Positions 52,632-61,843 of a stretch of 64,000 nucleotides of DNA are shown one piece after another (position 1 is the stretch's first letter; the number at the start of each line of letters is the position of its first letter). The notes below the pieces were generated by a model that saw nothing but the letters and a program-made list of their open reading frames with translations, made no database searches and was not told where the DNA came from. The stretch covers positions 1,375,927 through 1,439,926 of the forward strand of contig NZ_RBLC01000001.1 in assembly GCF_003634455.1 (NCBI RefSeq), written 5' to 3'. This stretch comes from Flavobacterium endophyticum (GTDB lineage Bacteria > Bacteroidota > Bacteroidia > Flavobacteriales > Flavobacteriaceae). The translations under genes were made by a program, and so were the position numbers.

Positions 52632-53384
52632 CTACTTTATCTCTTTCAAAGCCTCTTTGGTGATCCAGCCTTCTTTTTCATCTGCCAATTGGATTTTTCT
52701 CCAATTATCCAAAACTTCTATAACCTGAACTTTTGTTCCTTCATGGAGGATGAAAGCATCGTCGGCATTTTCTTTAGGCTCATTTTTTACGCCAATGGTA
52801 TCGGCAAAAATTATCGCCGGCTTGTCATTTTCATATCTCGTTTTTTCGGCTATCGCTGAAGCTACACAGATAATCAATCCGACTAAGGCAATAAATAATC
52901 CGACAAAGAAAATACGTTTCAACATTGTCGCGGCAGAAAAATAATACCCAATAAAAAACAAAAGAAAAATCACCGAGAAGCCGATAGCAATTTTAGCCCA
53001 GCCGTCATACGTATGGGAAGAGGTAAAATCATGGATGACTTTTCCAAATCCGACTTCTTGTACTGGCTTGATTTCATCAATTGTCATGTTTTGGGCAAAT
53101 TGCAGGTTGTTTTTTGCCTCTGAATAGCCTGGATTAAGCAACAGGGCCTTTTCGTAATTATAAATCGCTGGAGCCGTCTTATTTAGTTTATAGTAGGCGT
53201 TTCCAAGATTGAAATACAATTCGGCGGAGTGCTTTTTGGTTTTCAGGACATTTTCATAGGCTTTTACAGCTTCTTCAAATTTATCTTGGCGGTATAATTT
53301 GTTTCCCGCCTCGAAATTATCTTGAGCCCAGAAAATTTGGGTAAAAAGCAATAGTATGTAGAATACGTTTTTCATTTTTTTCAA
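52632..53384 (-). CDS. batE: BatE: TPR and SH3-like protein of the aerotolerance operon
   Basis: This 250-residue protein has a signal peptide (to FWAQ, about residue 20). Two TPR units follow (AYENVLKTKKHSAELYFNLG and AIYNYEKALLLNPGYSEA), then two hydrophobic segments around 130-180. The C-terminal SH3-like domain (AFILHEGTKVQVIEV...NWRKIQL) ends the protein. It is the last gene of the bat operon. It is thought to scaffold the envelope complex with BatA-D. Confidence 0.88.
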   Translation of the reverse strand: MKKMKNVFYILLLFTQIFWAQDNFEAGNKLYRQDKFEEAVKAYENVLKTKKHSAELYFNLGNAYYKLNKTAPAIYNYEKALLLNPGYSEAKNNLQFAQNMTIDEIKPVQEVGFGKVIHDFTSSHTYDGWAKIAIGFSVIFLLFFIGYYFSAATMLKRIFFVGLFIALVGLIICVASAIAEKTRYENDKPAIIFADTIGVKNEPKENADDAFILHEGTKVQVIEVLDNWRKIQLADEKEGWITKEALKEIK

Positions 53385-53413
53385 TTTTCAATTCGTAAAA
53401 GAATCATCAATTG

Positions 53414-55174
53414 TTAGATTTGTTTTTCCAGTTCGGAAATCACGGTTACGGCTTTGTCAAAATCCTGTTGGATGGCAACGCTTGAATACGGCGCATATCT
53501 TGCAAACTCGCAGTTTTCTGTCAGATTTATAAAATCATCGATAGTTTCTGGCCTTGCATTTCTCTCTAAAAGAATTTCTCTGATCTTATCTTTGCTCATT
53601 TCCGAAGTCTCAATATGCAACTTGGCTTTTAAGAAATTGTGCAATGCCTTTTCGAGAGCAATATAAAATGGTTCTTTGTTGTTGATCTGTTTTTTAGCTT
53701 CCGAAAGGTATTTTTTAGCCAATCTGTTTGACATTTTTCTTTTATTGCCCACAACATCGCTGTCGATTGCCTCTTTTTTCTTTTTAGCCAAAACAATAAT
53801 CGGAATAAAAAGGAATGGCAGGAATAACAATGTATAGAATAATCCCGAACCAAAGAAATCATCTTTATGAATCGGTTTCAATTGTGTCTTAAGCGCTATA
53901 AATCCAAATTGGTTTGTACTTTTCACAGCTTGTTTCGTGGTTCCAGAGCTTGGCGTAGCAGCAACAGCTGGATCGGAAGATGTCGGTCCGTCCAAAACCT
54001 TGATTACGATATCTTTAGAAGTTATCGTTTTATAGGATTTTGTAGCGAGGTCGAAATACGAGAACGACAATCCCTTGATGGTATAATTTCCTTGATATTG
54101 CGGAATAATCGTGTATTTATCTGATATTTTGCCTTGCATTCCTGAAAGTGGTGTCGAAACTTGTTCATTATGCACCGGATCGTACATTTCTAGTGCGCTC
54201 GGAACAATCGGTTTTGGCAAAGTGAATAGTTTCAAGTTTCCTTTTCCAGAAACGCTGATGTCTAAATCTAACGATTCCCCGTGCTTCAATTCGGTTTTAG
54301 AAGGTTTTACCACAAAATCAAACTGACCAACCGCACCCGTAAAATCTTGAGGTTTTCCAGTTTCTGGCAAGGCTTTAACGTTAATGATTTTGCTTCCTGC
54401 GGAAACAGTTTTGTTGGCCGTTACAAATTGGACTCTCCCAAAGATATCCCTACGGTTCGTCGGCTGATCGACAACAATATCTAACGAAAGTGGTTCAATG
54501 GTAAGCTTTCCAGATTTTTGAGGATATAAAACGGTTTTGCGCAAGACGACATAACGGTAATCTTCGCCGTTGTATTTTCCGTTTTCGACCACCAGATTTT
54601 TGATATCAATATTCTGGCTCCAGAAATCATTGAATTTCGGACTGTCGATTTCTTTCCAGTTTCTGACGCTCACATTATTGCTGACATATAGCTTGTATAC
54701 TACGGTTATCGGCTGGTTGAGATACGGATTTGCGTTGGAAATTTCGGCAATAAGGTGGATTCCTCCGCTCGGCACATAATCCGGACTGCTCGGATCTTTT
54801 GATTCATCGACAGCAGCGGTCACGTTTATTTTTATCGGTGCCGTTTTGTAGGTCTGTCCTTTGATTTCTATCGTTGCCTGCTTTATCGTAAGCGACCCGC
54901 GTTGTAGCGGAAGCAGAATGTAAATGTACGATTTGTTGAAAGTAGCTCTTCCGTTGATCCAAGTCTGGCTTACTTGCTGGCTTGGCCCACCGACAACGCG
55001 AAAGCCTTCGAAAGAAGGAGGCGTAAAATTGTCTCCGTCTTCATTCATGACGAAATCAATTCGAAGCCGCTCGTTTATCCCAAGTGTCTGCTTGCTGACT
55101 TTCGCCTCAAACTGAACTTGAGCCGATAGCCCTTGAAAACAGAGTAAAATTAATGCTATTATATATTTTCTCAT
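53414..55174 (-). CDS. batD: BatD: oxygen-tolerance membrane protein
   Basis: This 586-residue protein has a signal peptide (to GLSAQ, residue 18), a series of beta-sandwich domains (VQFEAKVSKQTLGINERLRI and onward) and a membrane helix near 440-460. A cytosolic C-terminal part ends the protein. It is BatD of the Bacteroides aerotolerance group. I start at 55174 (MRKYIIALILLCF). It lies 15 nt downstream of batC. Confidence 0.9.
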   Translation of the reverse strand: MRKYIIALILLCFQGLSAQVQFEAKVSKQTLGINERLRIDFVMNEDGDNFTPPSFEGFRVVGGPSQQVSQTWINGRATFNKSYIYILLPLQRGSLTIKQATIEIKGQTYKTAPIKINVTAAVDESKDPSSPDYVPSGGIHLIAEISNANPYLNQPITVVYKLYVSNNVSVRNWKEIDSPKFNDFWSQNIDIKNLVVENGKYNGEDYRYVVLRKTVLYPQKSGKLTIEPLSLDIVVDQPTNRRDIFGRVQFVTANKTVSAGSKIINVKALPETGKPQDFTGAVGQFDFVVKPSKTELKHGESLDLDISVSGKGNLKLFTLPKPIVPSALEMYDPVHNEQVSTPLSGMQGKISDKYTIIPQYQGNYTIKGLSFSYFDLATKSYKTITSKDIVIKVLDGPTSSDPAVAATPSSGTTKQAVKSTNQFGFIALKTQLKPIHKDDFFGSGLFYTLLFLPFLFIPIIVLAKKKKEAIDSDVVGNKRKMSNRLAKKYLSEAKKQINNKEPFYIALEKALHNFLKAKLHIETSEMSKDKIREILLERNARPETIDDFINLTENCEFARYAPYSSVAIQQDFDKAVTVISELEKQI

Positions 55175-55189
55175 CACAATCAACATCTA

Positions 55190-55972
55190 TTACCAGTCTT
55201 TTTCTGTTTGAACAGGCTTGCCTTTTACTTTTCGGGCATTGACCTTGTCTTGGATTTTCTTTTCTTCATTATTTACGGCATCGAGCAGGTTTTCAATTCG
55301 TTGTTTCGACGGACTGTTGCCTGGCTGCGGTTTCGGCTGGCCTTTTTGGTCGGAATCTTTGTCTTGCTTTCCGTCGCCATCTTTGCCGTCCTGCTTGTCT
55401 TTTTTATCGTCGCCTTTTCCTTTATCGTCTTTTTTATCTTTATCTCCTTTGTCTCCGTCTTTTTTGTCGTCTTTTTTATTTTCCTTGTCTTTATCTTTCT
55501 CTTTTTTATCCTTGTCCTTCTTTTTGTCGTCTTTTGGCGGTTCCGGATTGTTTTTCAAATATTCTTTTGCTAGCGCATAATTGTATCTCGTCTGTTCGTC
55601 AGCCGGATTATTTCTTAAGGCATTTTTATACGCTTCGACGGCATCAGAATATTTCTTTTCGGTCATGAAAATATTGCCAAGATTATGGAACGCTTTGTGT
55701 TTTTGAGGCTTCGTCTTGGCATTTTCGATAGTTTTTACATACGCTAGTTTTGCTTCGCTTGGCTGTTTCTGCTTGTAAATTGTATTTCCCAAATTATAAG
55801 ATGCCATCGCTTTTGTAGGCGATTTGGATAATGAAATCCTATATTCGGCTTCAGCATCAGCATAGTTTTTTTCTTTGAATTCTTTGTTTCCTTTTGGCAA
55901 ATTTTTGTCTTTTTCCTGTGCTATGGCTGCAAAGGAAAAAAATAGAACTGCATATAGCAATAGCTGTTTCAT
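55190..55972 (-). CDS. batC: BatC: TPR protein with a very charged tail
   Basis: This 260-residue protein has a signal peptide (MKQLLLYAVLFFSFAAIAQ), three TPR units (about 25-135) and then a Lys/Asp/Glu-rich low-complexity segment (about 145-215). A SPSKQRIENLLDAVN helix and KPVQTEKDW end it. The low complexity generates a long false open frame on the other strand. Its start is 1 nt from the batB stop (55974). Confidence 0.88.
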   Translation of the reverse strand: MKQLLLYAVLFFSFAAIAQEKDKNLPKGNKEFKEKNYADAEAEYRISLSKSPTKAMASYNLGNTIYKQKQPSEAKLAYVKTIENAKTKPQKHKAFHNLGNIFMTEKKYSDAVEAYKNALRNNPADEQTRYNYALAKEYLKNNPEPPKDDKKKDKDKKEKDKDKENKKDDKKDGDKGDKDKKDDKGKGDDKKDKQDGKDGDGKQDKDSDQKGQPKPQPGNSPSKQRIENLLDAVNNEEKKIQDKVNARKVKGKPVQTEKDW

Positions 55973-55973
55973 A

Positions 55974-57014
55974 TTATTCCTTTTCATTAAATAAATTCAT
56001 CTTTTTCACCCAGGTTGTTTTTTTCTCCAAGAAGAAAATATCTAAGAAAAACAAAAAGAAGGCGATTCCCAAAAGCCATTGGAATTGCGATTGGTAGTTA
56101 GCAAATTGCTTGGTCTCGAATTCGCTTTTTTCGATATTATCCAACGCATGCTTCACATAGTCTATTACTTCTTTGGTATTGTTTCCGTTCACATAACCGC
56201 CTTTTGTGTTTTTGGCAATTTCTTTTAAGGTAGTTTCGTTGAGTTTTGTCACGACAATCTGGTCATTTTGATCGCGCTGGAAACTTTCGACCACACCATT
56301 TCTTTTTAATGGAATCGGGCCTCCTTTTTCAGTACCAACACCAATCGTTATGATCTTTAGGCCGTTCTTGTTTGCTTCTTCTGTCGCATCTTCAATTCCT
56401 TCGGAATGGTCTTCTCCATCAGAAATCATGATAACCAACTTGCTAGTCTTGCTGTCTGGATTAAAATAAGTCGACGACAACTGGATTGCTTCGTCGAGTG
56501 ATGTTCCTTGAGACGAAACCATTCCAGGATTCATGCTTTGGAGGAACATTTTTGCTACGCTATAGTCTGTCGTAATCGGCAAAACCGGAAAAGCGCTTCC
56601 AGCATACGCTACGATTCCTATTCTGTCACTTCCAAGCTGATTGATAATTTGCGAGACAATTTGCTTGCTTTTTTCTAAACGGTTGGGCGCCACATCTTCG
56701 GCCAGCATTGACTTTGAGACGTCGATAGCGAAAACAATATCAATTCCTTCTCTTTTAACGGTTTCTACTTTGGTTCCCAGTTTAGGGTTTACTAATCCTA
56801 AAATCAGGCAGGCCAGCGCCGAAAGAAAAACCGTGATTTTTAGGGTTGATTTGAAAACCGATTTTTCGGGAGTTAATTTTTTGACCAGTTTCAAATCTCC
56901 AAATTCTTTCTGCTTTCTTCTTTTCCAATAGAGATTGAATAGGAAAATCAGCACCAGAATAGGGATGATGATCAAAAGGTATAAATATTTTTTTTCGTCT
57001 AATTCGTCGTACAT
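55974..57014 (-). CDS. batB: BatB: VWA membrane protein
   Basis: This 346-residue protein has two N-terminal hydrophobic segments, a von Willebrand A domain with MIDAS DVSKS (about 92-96), and a C-terminal helix. The MoxR/BatA/BatB set is believed to form a metal-dependent chaperone-like envelope complex. It follows batA by 6 nt. Confidence 0.92.
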   Translation of the reverse strand: MYDELDEKKYLYLLIIIPILVLIFLFNLYWKRRKQKEFGDLKLVKKLTPEKSVFKSTLKITVFLSALACLILGLVNPKLGTKVETVKREGIDIVFAIDVSKSMLAEDVAPNRLEKSKQIVSQIINQLGSDRIGIVAYAGSAFPVLPITTDYSVAKMFLQSMNPGMVSSQGTSLDEAIQLSSTYFNPDSKTSKLVIMISDGEDHSEGIEDATEEANKNGLKIITIGVGTEKGGPIPLKRNGVVESFQRDQNDQIVVTKLNETTLKEIAKNTKGGYVNGNNTKEVIDYVKHALDNIEKSEFETKQFANYQSQFQWLLGIAFFLFFLDIFFLEKKTTWVKKMNLFNEKE

Positions 57015-57020
57015 AATTTT

Positions 57021-58019
57021 TTAAATAAAGCTTCTAAAAACTGTATTTTTCAATAGAACTTCTAGCAATAAAAGCAAACCTGCAGCAATTGCAAAAGGCC
57101 TGAATCGTTCATCATAATTGTAGAATTTTTGTTCTTCAATTTCTGTGGTTTCCAGCTTGTTAATCTCATCATAGATGGCTTTCAGGCTCTGATTATTCTT
57201 GGCTCTAAAATATCTTCCGTCTGTATTTCTTGCAATTTCCTTCATCAATTGCTCGTCGATTTCGACTTGCATCATTCTGTAGACGAATTCTCCATTTGGA
57301 CCAATCGCGTATGGAGATTCAGCCATTCCAGTAGTTCCAATTCCGATCGTATATACTTTTATTCCGTATTCTCTTGCGATATCCGAAGCCATTCTTGGAT
57401 CGATAAAACCTGAATTGTTGACTCCATCCGTAAGCAAGATAATCACTTTGCTTTTTGCTTTGCTGTCTTTCAAACGGTTTACTGCAGTTGCCAATCCCAT
57501 ACCGATTCCGGTTCCATCTTGCAGAAGTTGGTCGTATTTTACGCTATTCAACGCATCAAGGACTACAGCTTTGTCGCTGGTCACTGGCGTCTTGGTGTAG
57601 CTTTCCGCCGCATACACAACCAATCCGATTCTATCATTTGGACGGGCTTCGACGAAATCTGAAGCGACTCTTTTCAAGGCTTCCAGACGGTTCGGTTTCA
57701 AATCGCGCGTTAGCATACTTCCAGAAACGTCAATAGACATCACGATATCGATTCCGTTTGTAATGTTGGTCTTGTTACTGATGTCTACACTTTGCGGTCT
57801 GGCCAAAGCAACAATCAAAAAGCTCAATGCCAGAATCCTGAAAACAAACAATAAAGGTTTCAATTTTGCCAAAACTGATGGTTTTGCCTTGAATCCTTTT
57901 AGCGAGCTTACTTTTAACGAGGCTTGTTTTTTTCCTTTCCAGATCTGCCAAGCAATAGCAATCGGAATTAGGACAAACAGCCAGAAAAACTCAGGGTTTA
58001 AAAAGGTAACATTCTTCAT
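57021..58019 (-). CDS. batA: BatA: VWA membrane protein
   Basis: This 332-residue protein has the same layout as BatB: an N-terminal helix pair, a VWA domain with MIDAS DVSGS in MSIDVSGSML, and a C-terminal hydrophobic helix. The start overlaps nothing and lies 1 nt after the upstream gene ends. It acts in the inner membrane with the domain facing outward, by family knowledge. Confidence 0.92.
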   Translation of the reverse strand: MKNVTFLNPEFFWLFVLIPIAIAWQIWKGKKQASLKVSSLKGFKAKPSVLAKLKPLLFVFRILALSFLIVALARPQSVDISNKTNITNGIDIVMSIDVSGSMLTRDLKPNRLEALKRVASDFVEARPNDRIGLVVYAAESYTKTPVTSDKAVVLDALNSVKYDQLLQDGTGIGMGLATAVNRLKDSKAKSKVIILLTDGVNNSGFIDPRMASDIAREYGIKVYTIGIGTTGMAESPYAIGPNGEFVYRMMQVEIDEQLMKEIARNTDGRYFRAKNNQSLKAIYDEINKLETTEIEEQKFYNYDERFRPFAIAAGLLLLLEVLLKNTVFRSFI

Positions 58020-58020
58020 C

Positions 58021-59631
58021 TTAGTTTACTCTTTTAAGTTCGACTGAGTTAATTATCCTATCGGAGATTTTAGAGCCGAATTCATCATTATCACGATAGG
58101 TGATGATGATTTCCTGAAGGCCTCGTTCTTGTGCAAATACCAAGATTTCATAACCGATCTTGATTTCTTTATCGCTGTCTTCTTTAAAAATGACCATCGA
58201 CCCATAGGCTTTTATTCCTGTAATGCCTTCTTTGGTGTCAAATTGGTCTTGTTTTACGAAAACATCTTTGGCTTTATATTGTTTTTCAAACGACTTGATT
58301 TCTCTTTCGACTACTTTTTCTAGCGGTCTGCTCAGTGTATCTTTAAATGATGTTGTCGAAACATTTACAGATATTTCATCGAAAAAGCTTCCATACGAGA
58401 AGGCTTGGCTTTCTTTTACGCCCATGTCTTTTCTGCCGTTCGGAAGTTTAGTCCTTTTTAATACTTTTGGCGTTTCCATGGTCACCGCAGGATTACCATA
58501 ATCGCTCGTGATCCATTCGCCTTCATATAATTCTTTTGTCGGATGTCCTAAAATAGACTCTAATCCTTTAGTCGTGATAAAATAAGTGAGCGTTCCTACA
58601 ACCAAAAAGGAAATTGTAAAAACCGCAATAGCAATCTTGCGTTTGCGTTTTTTCTTCAACAATAATTCTTTTTTCTGTGCATCCAGCATCAGCATCTCGT
58701 CGTCTTCCTCTTCTACTTCTGGTATGGCTTTGTGTAATGTAAAAATTGTCTTTTCTATCTTTTTTCTGTCTTCGGCTATCTCGAAATCAAGCGGTTTTGA
58801 TTTGGCAAATTTCACCAAATCGGCCTGACGCAAAACACGCTCAAGATTTTCTACCGTTTCTTGAGAAATCTTCATTTTCTTTCTGACTGCGGCATTTCGC
58901 AATCCTATGATAACTTCCGAAGTCGTACTTTCCATGGCTGGAACTTGAATTTCTTCTTCGATATAGGTTCTGGCAATATCGGTCAATTCAGAATAATAAT
59001 TTTTGACTTCTCCTTTTTGCCAAAGTTCTTTTTGCTCGAGATTTTTAAGCAAGCCTACCGCTTTTTCAATCGGTGTTGCATATACGATGGCTTCTGGCTT
59101 TTCTTTCTTTTTGCGGTTTTTAACGAAATAATAAATCAAGTATCCGATTCCTGCCAATAGCAGTATTCCGAGAAGGTATTTCCACCAATTCCCCATCGAC
59201 TCTTTAACCTCTGCAATTCCTTTGATATCATACATTTTTTGTTTTAATGTATCGACTTTGACTCCGGCAACGGCAACAAAAAGGGAATCTGTTGCGAAGG
59301 GCTTGTTGTTAATCAATACTTTCAAACTTGGAATCAGATATTTTCCAGAATCAAATTGCGTCAATCCGTATCTCTTGGTCAGCAGGTAGCGGTCTTTTTC
59401 TTTAACGGTATCTGTTGGATACGATTCCAAGACTTCTAACTGGCCGAAATTAGTTCCTTCCGGAAATACGACGTTCGACAACGTATCGACCGAAGTTTTT
59501 AGCGTAAGGTTGATTTGTGCTCCAATTTTGACCTTGGTAGAATCTACGGATGTCGTTACCCGTTTTTGCTGTCCGAAAGCAAATGTCCCAACCAATAAAA
59601 AGAGCAGTATGTAAAGGGTGTTGTTTTTCAT
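58021..59631 (-). CDS. BatD-like N-terminal membrane protein of the bat operon
   Basis: This 536-residue protein has a signal peptide (to AFGQ, about residue 20), a beta-sandwich (about 25-130) like the first part of BatD, and a membrane helix near 150-170. A charged cytosolic segment with LRNAAVRKKMK follows, then a second helix near 335-355 and a C-terminal domain. It is neither a full BatD nor any other named Bat protein I recognise. Genes of this kind sit between the DUF58 gene and batA in Flavobacteriaceae. Function unknown. Confidence 0.75.
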   Translation of the reverse strand: MKNNTLYILLFLLVGTFAFGQQKRVTTSVDSTKVKIGAQINLTLKTSVDTLSNVVFPEGTNFGQLEVLESYPTDTVKEKDRYLLTKRYGLTQFDSGKYLIPSLKVLINNKPFATDSLFVAVAGVKVDTLKQKMYDIKGIAEVKESMGNWWKYLLGILLLAGIGYLIYYFVKNRKKKEKPEAIVYATPIEKAVGLLKNLEQKELWQKGEVKNYYSELTDIARTYIEEEIQVPAMESTTSEVIIGLRNAAVRKKMKISQETVENLERVLRQADLVKFAKSKPLDFEIAEDRKKIEKTIFTLHKAIPEVEEEDDEMLMLDAQKKELLLKKKRKRKIAIAVFTISFLVVGTLTYFITTKGLESILGHPTKELYEGEWITSDYGNPAVTMETPKVLKRTKLPNGRKDMGVKESQAFSYGSFFDEISVNVSTTSFKDTLSRPLEKVVEREIKSFEKQYKAKDVFVKQDQFDTKEGITGIKAYGSMVIFKEDSDKEIKIGYEILVFAQERGLQEIIITYRDNDEFGSKISDRIINSVELKRVN

Positions 59632-59674
59632 TTTTTTAGTTCCTAATCTTTATTCATGAAAGGGGGAAAAAAGA

Positions 59675-60544
59675 TTAACCTCTCGATTTAAAATAGCCCA
59701 ATAATTTTGTCACGTAGCTTTCGTCTACTCTAGAATTTACAGTTCCTGAGCCGCATCTGCTGAATGTTTCCTTGAAATATTTCATTTTCTCCTGATAGTA
59801 TTTTTCATATTCCAGACGAACTGATTTGGAGCCGGTGTTGACCATCATCGTTTCGCCTGTTTCCGCATCCAGCATATTGACCATTCCGATATTTGGCATT
59901 TTTTCTTCTCGAGCATCATATACTCTAATTCCTGTCAGGTCATGTTTCTTTCCGGCAATTTTCAGCGTATGCTCATAATTATCATCTGTCATAAAATCTG
60001 AAATCACAAAAACAATGGCTTTCTTTTTTATGACTCCTGACAAGAATTTCAATGCCTGTGATAGGTTTGTCTTATGACTTTTAGGCTTGAATTCAATCAA
60101 CTCGCGAATGATTCTCAAAACGTGCGATCTTCCTTTTTTAGGAGGAATGAACAATTCAATTTCATCAGAAAATAGGATCAGCCCGATTTTATCATTGTTC
60201 TGCGTTGCTGAAAAGGCCATAGTTGCAGCGATTTCTGTCACAATATCTTTCTTGAAACTGTTCTGTGTACCAAAACTTTCCGAACCGCTGACGTCTACCA
60301 TTAGCATCATAGTCAGCTCTCTTTCTTCTTCGAAAACTTTGATATACGGTTCATTATAGCGCGCCGTTACATTCCAATCAATTGCGCGCACATCATCTCC
60401 AAATTGGTATTGGCGGACTTCGCTGAATGTCATCCCGCGCCCTTTGAACGATGTATGGTATTCTCCCGAAAAAATATGATCGCTCAATCTTCGGGTCTTG
60501 ATTTCTATTTTTCGTACTTTTTTGAGTAATTCCTTTGTATCCAT
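59675..60544 (-). CDS. DUF58 protein of the bat operon
   Basis: This 289-residue cytosolic protein has the DUF58 start GRGMTFSEVRQYQFGDDVRAID and a VWA-like stretch with DVSGSESF. It is the usual partner of MoxR in the aerotolerance operon. It is 124 nt downstream of moxR and 43 nt upstream of the next gene. Confidence 0.92.
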   Translation of the reverse strand: MDTKELLKKVRKIEIKTRRLSDHIFSGEYHTSFKGRGMTFSEVRQYQFGDDVRAIDWNVTARYNEPYIKVFEEERELTMMLMVDVSGSESFGTQNSFKKDIVTEIAATMAFSATQNNDKIGLILFSDEIELFIPPKKGRSHVLRIIRELIEFKPKSHKTNLSQALKFLSGVIKKKAIVFVISDFMTDDNYEHTLKIAGKKHDLTGIRVYDAREEKMPNIGMVNMLDAETGETMMVNTGSKSVRLEYEKYYQEKMKYFKETFSRCGSGTVNSRVDESYVTKLLGYFKSRG

Positions 60545-60552
60545 TTTTGTTA

Positions 60553-60665
60553 GTTGATAGTTTTTAGTGGATAGTGAATAGTTTTTAGTGGATAGTTTAT
60601 AGTGGATAGTTCGTTTAAAACAAGAAGAACCCTCAACTATAAACTATAAACTGTCAACTATCAAC
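60553..60665. repeat. Repeat-rich spacer between moxR and the DUF58 gene
   Basis: The outer arms 60553-60562 and 60656-60665 are exact reverse complements. Three copies of a 15-bp unit (TTTTTAGTGGATAGT or near) start at 60561, 60582 and 60596. The pairing is an intergenic stem within an operon, so it may stabilise or process the mRNA, or be a dispersed repeat. Confidence 0.65.
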
Positions 60666-60668
60666 TTT

Positions 60669-61673
60669 CTAAGGTACTTCAACTTCGTTTACGATCTTGT
60701 TTATGATATCAACAGAAGTAACGTTTTCGGCTTCGGCTTCATACGTAATTCCGATTCTGTGACGAAGCACGTCATGTACCACCGCACGAACATCTTCTGG
60801 AATCACATAGCCTCTACGTTTGATGAAAGCGTAACATTTAGCCGCATTGGCCAAGTTGATACTTCCACGAGGCGAGGCCCCAAAGCTGATCAATGGTTTC
60901 AGGTTTTCTAGTTTGTATTTTTCTGGGTAACGGGTCGCAAAGACAATATCCAGAATATATTTTTCGATTTTTTCATCCATATACACTTCACGAACGGCTT
61001 CTTGAGCGCGAAGAATCTGGTCGGTTGAAATTACCGGATTTACTTTTTCATAAGAGCCTTTTAGGTTCTGGCGTATAACCATTCGCTCTTCATCGATTTT
61101 TGGATAATCGATAACTGTTTTTAGCATAAAACGGTCTACTTGCGCTTCTGGCAAAGGATACGTTCCTTCTTGTTCTACAGGATTTTGCGTAGCTAAAACC
61201 AAAAATGGCTTGTCTAGCTTGAAAGTCGTATCGCCAATCGTCACTTGTTTTTCCTGCATGGCTTCCAATAGTGCCGACTGCACTTTTGCAGGAGCACGGT
61301 TGATCTCATCTGCCAAGACGAAATTAGCGAAAATAGGTCCTTTCTTGATGGAAAAGACATTGTCTTTGATGTTATAAATCATGGTTCCGACAACGTCGGC
61401 AGGAAGCAAATCTGGTGTAAACTGAATACGGCTGAAAGAACCTTGAACTGCTTGCGAAAGCGTATTGATAGCTAATGTTTTTGCCAATCCCGGAACGCCT
61501 TCCAGTAAAATATGCCCTTGTCCCAAAAGCCCAATCAACAATCGTTCTACCATGTGCTTCTGACCTACGATGACCTTATTCATTTCCATCATCAACAAGT
61601 CAATAAAAGCACTTTCTCTTTCTATTTTTTCATTAATTGCCCTAATGTCTAATGCAGTAGCATTTTCTTCCAT
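60669..61673 (-). CDS. moxR: MoxR-family AAA ATPase
   Basis: This 334-residue AAA+ ATPase heads the bat operon. Walker A is GVPGLAKT at 59-66, Walker B is LADEINR, and a VLATQNPVEQEGTYPL sensor stretch is typical of MoxR. It is believed to drive folding or metal loading of VWA-domain partners such as BatA and BatB. It is the first gene of the set, divergent from the aldo/keto reductase. Confidence 0.93.
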   Translation of the reverse strand: MEENATALDIRAINEKIERESAFIDLLMMEMNKVIVGQKHMVERLLIGLLGQGHILLEGVPGLAKTLAINTLSQAVQGSFSRIQFTPDLLPADVVGTMIYNIKDNVFSIKKGPIFANFVLADEINRAPAKVQSALLEAMQEKQVTIGDTTFKLDKPFLVLATQNPVEQEGTYPLPEAQVDRFMLKTVIDYPKIDEERMVIRQNLKGSYEKVNPVISTDQILRAQEAVREVYMDEKIEKYILDIVFATRYPEKYKLENLKPLISFGASPRGSINLANAAKCYAFIKRRGYVIPEDVRAVVHDVLRHRIGITYEAEAENVTSVDIINKIVNEVEVP

Positions 61674-61843
61674 AATCTGATATTTAAAAGCCGTGAAATT
61701 AGTATTTAATTTTAACAGTGCAAATTGAAAATTTATTTAAAGGTAAGTTGTTAACATTACGTTAAAATACATTTGAATGGCTTGGTTTTAAGGATGATTT
61801 ATGATTTTGTTTTCATAAATTTAAAAACTCAAAACTAATCATC

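Noticed and set aside
55208-55580. Plus-strand frames of about 120 codons rich in Phe, Ser and Val
   Set aside because: They are antisense to the Lys/Asp-rich low-complexity part of batC, which yields such runs automatically.
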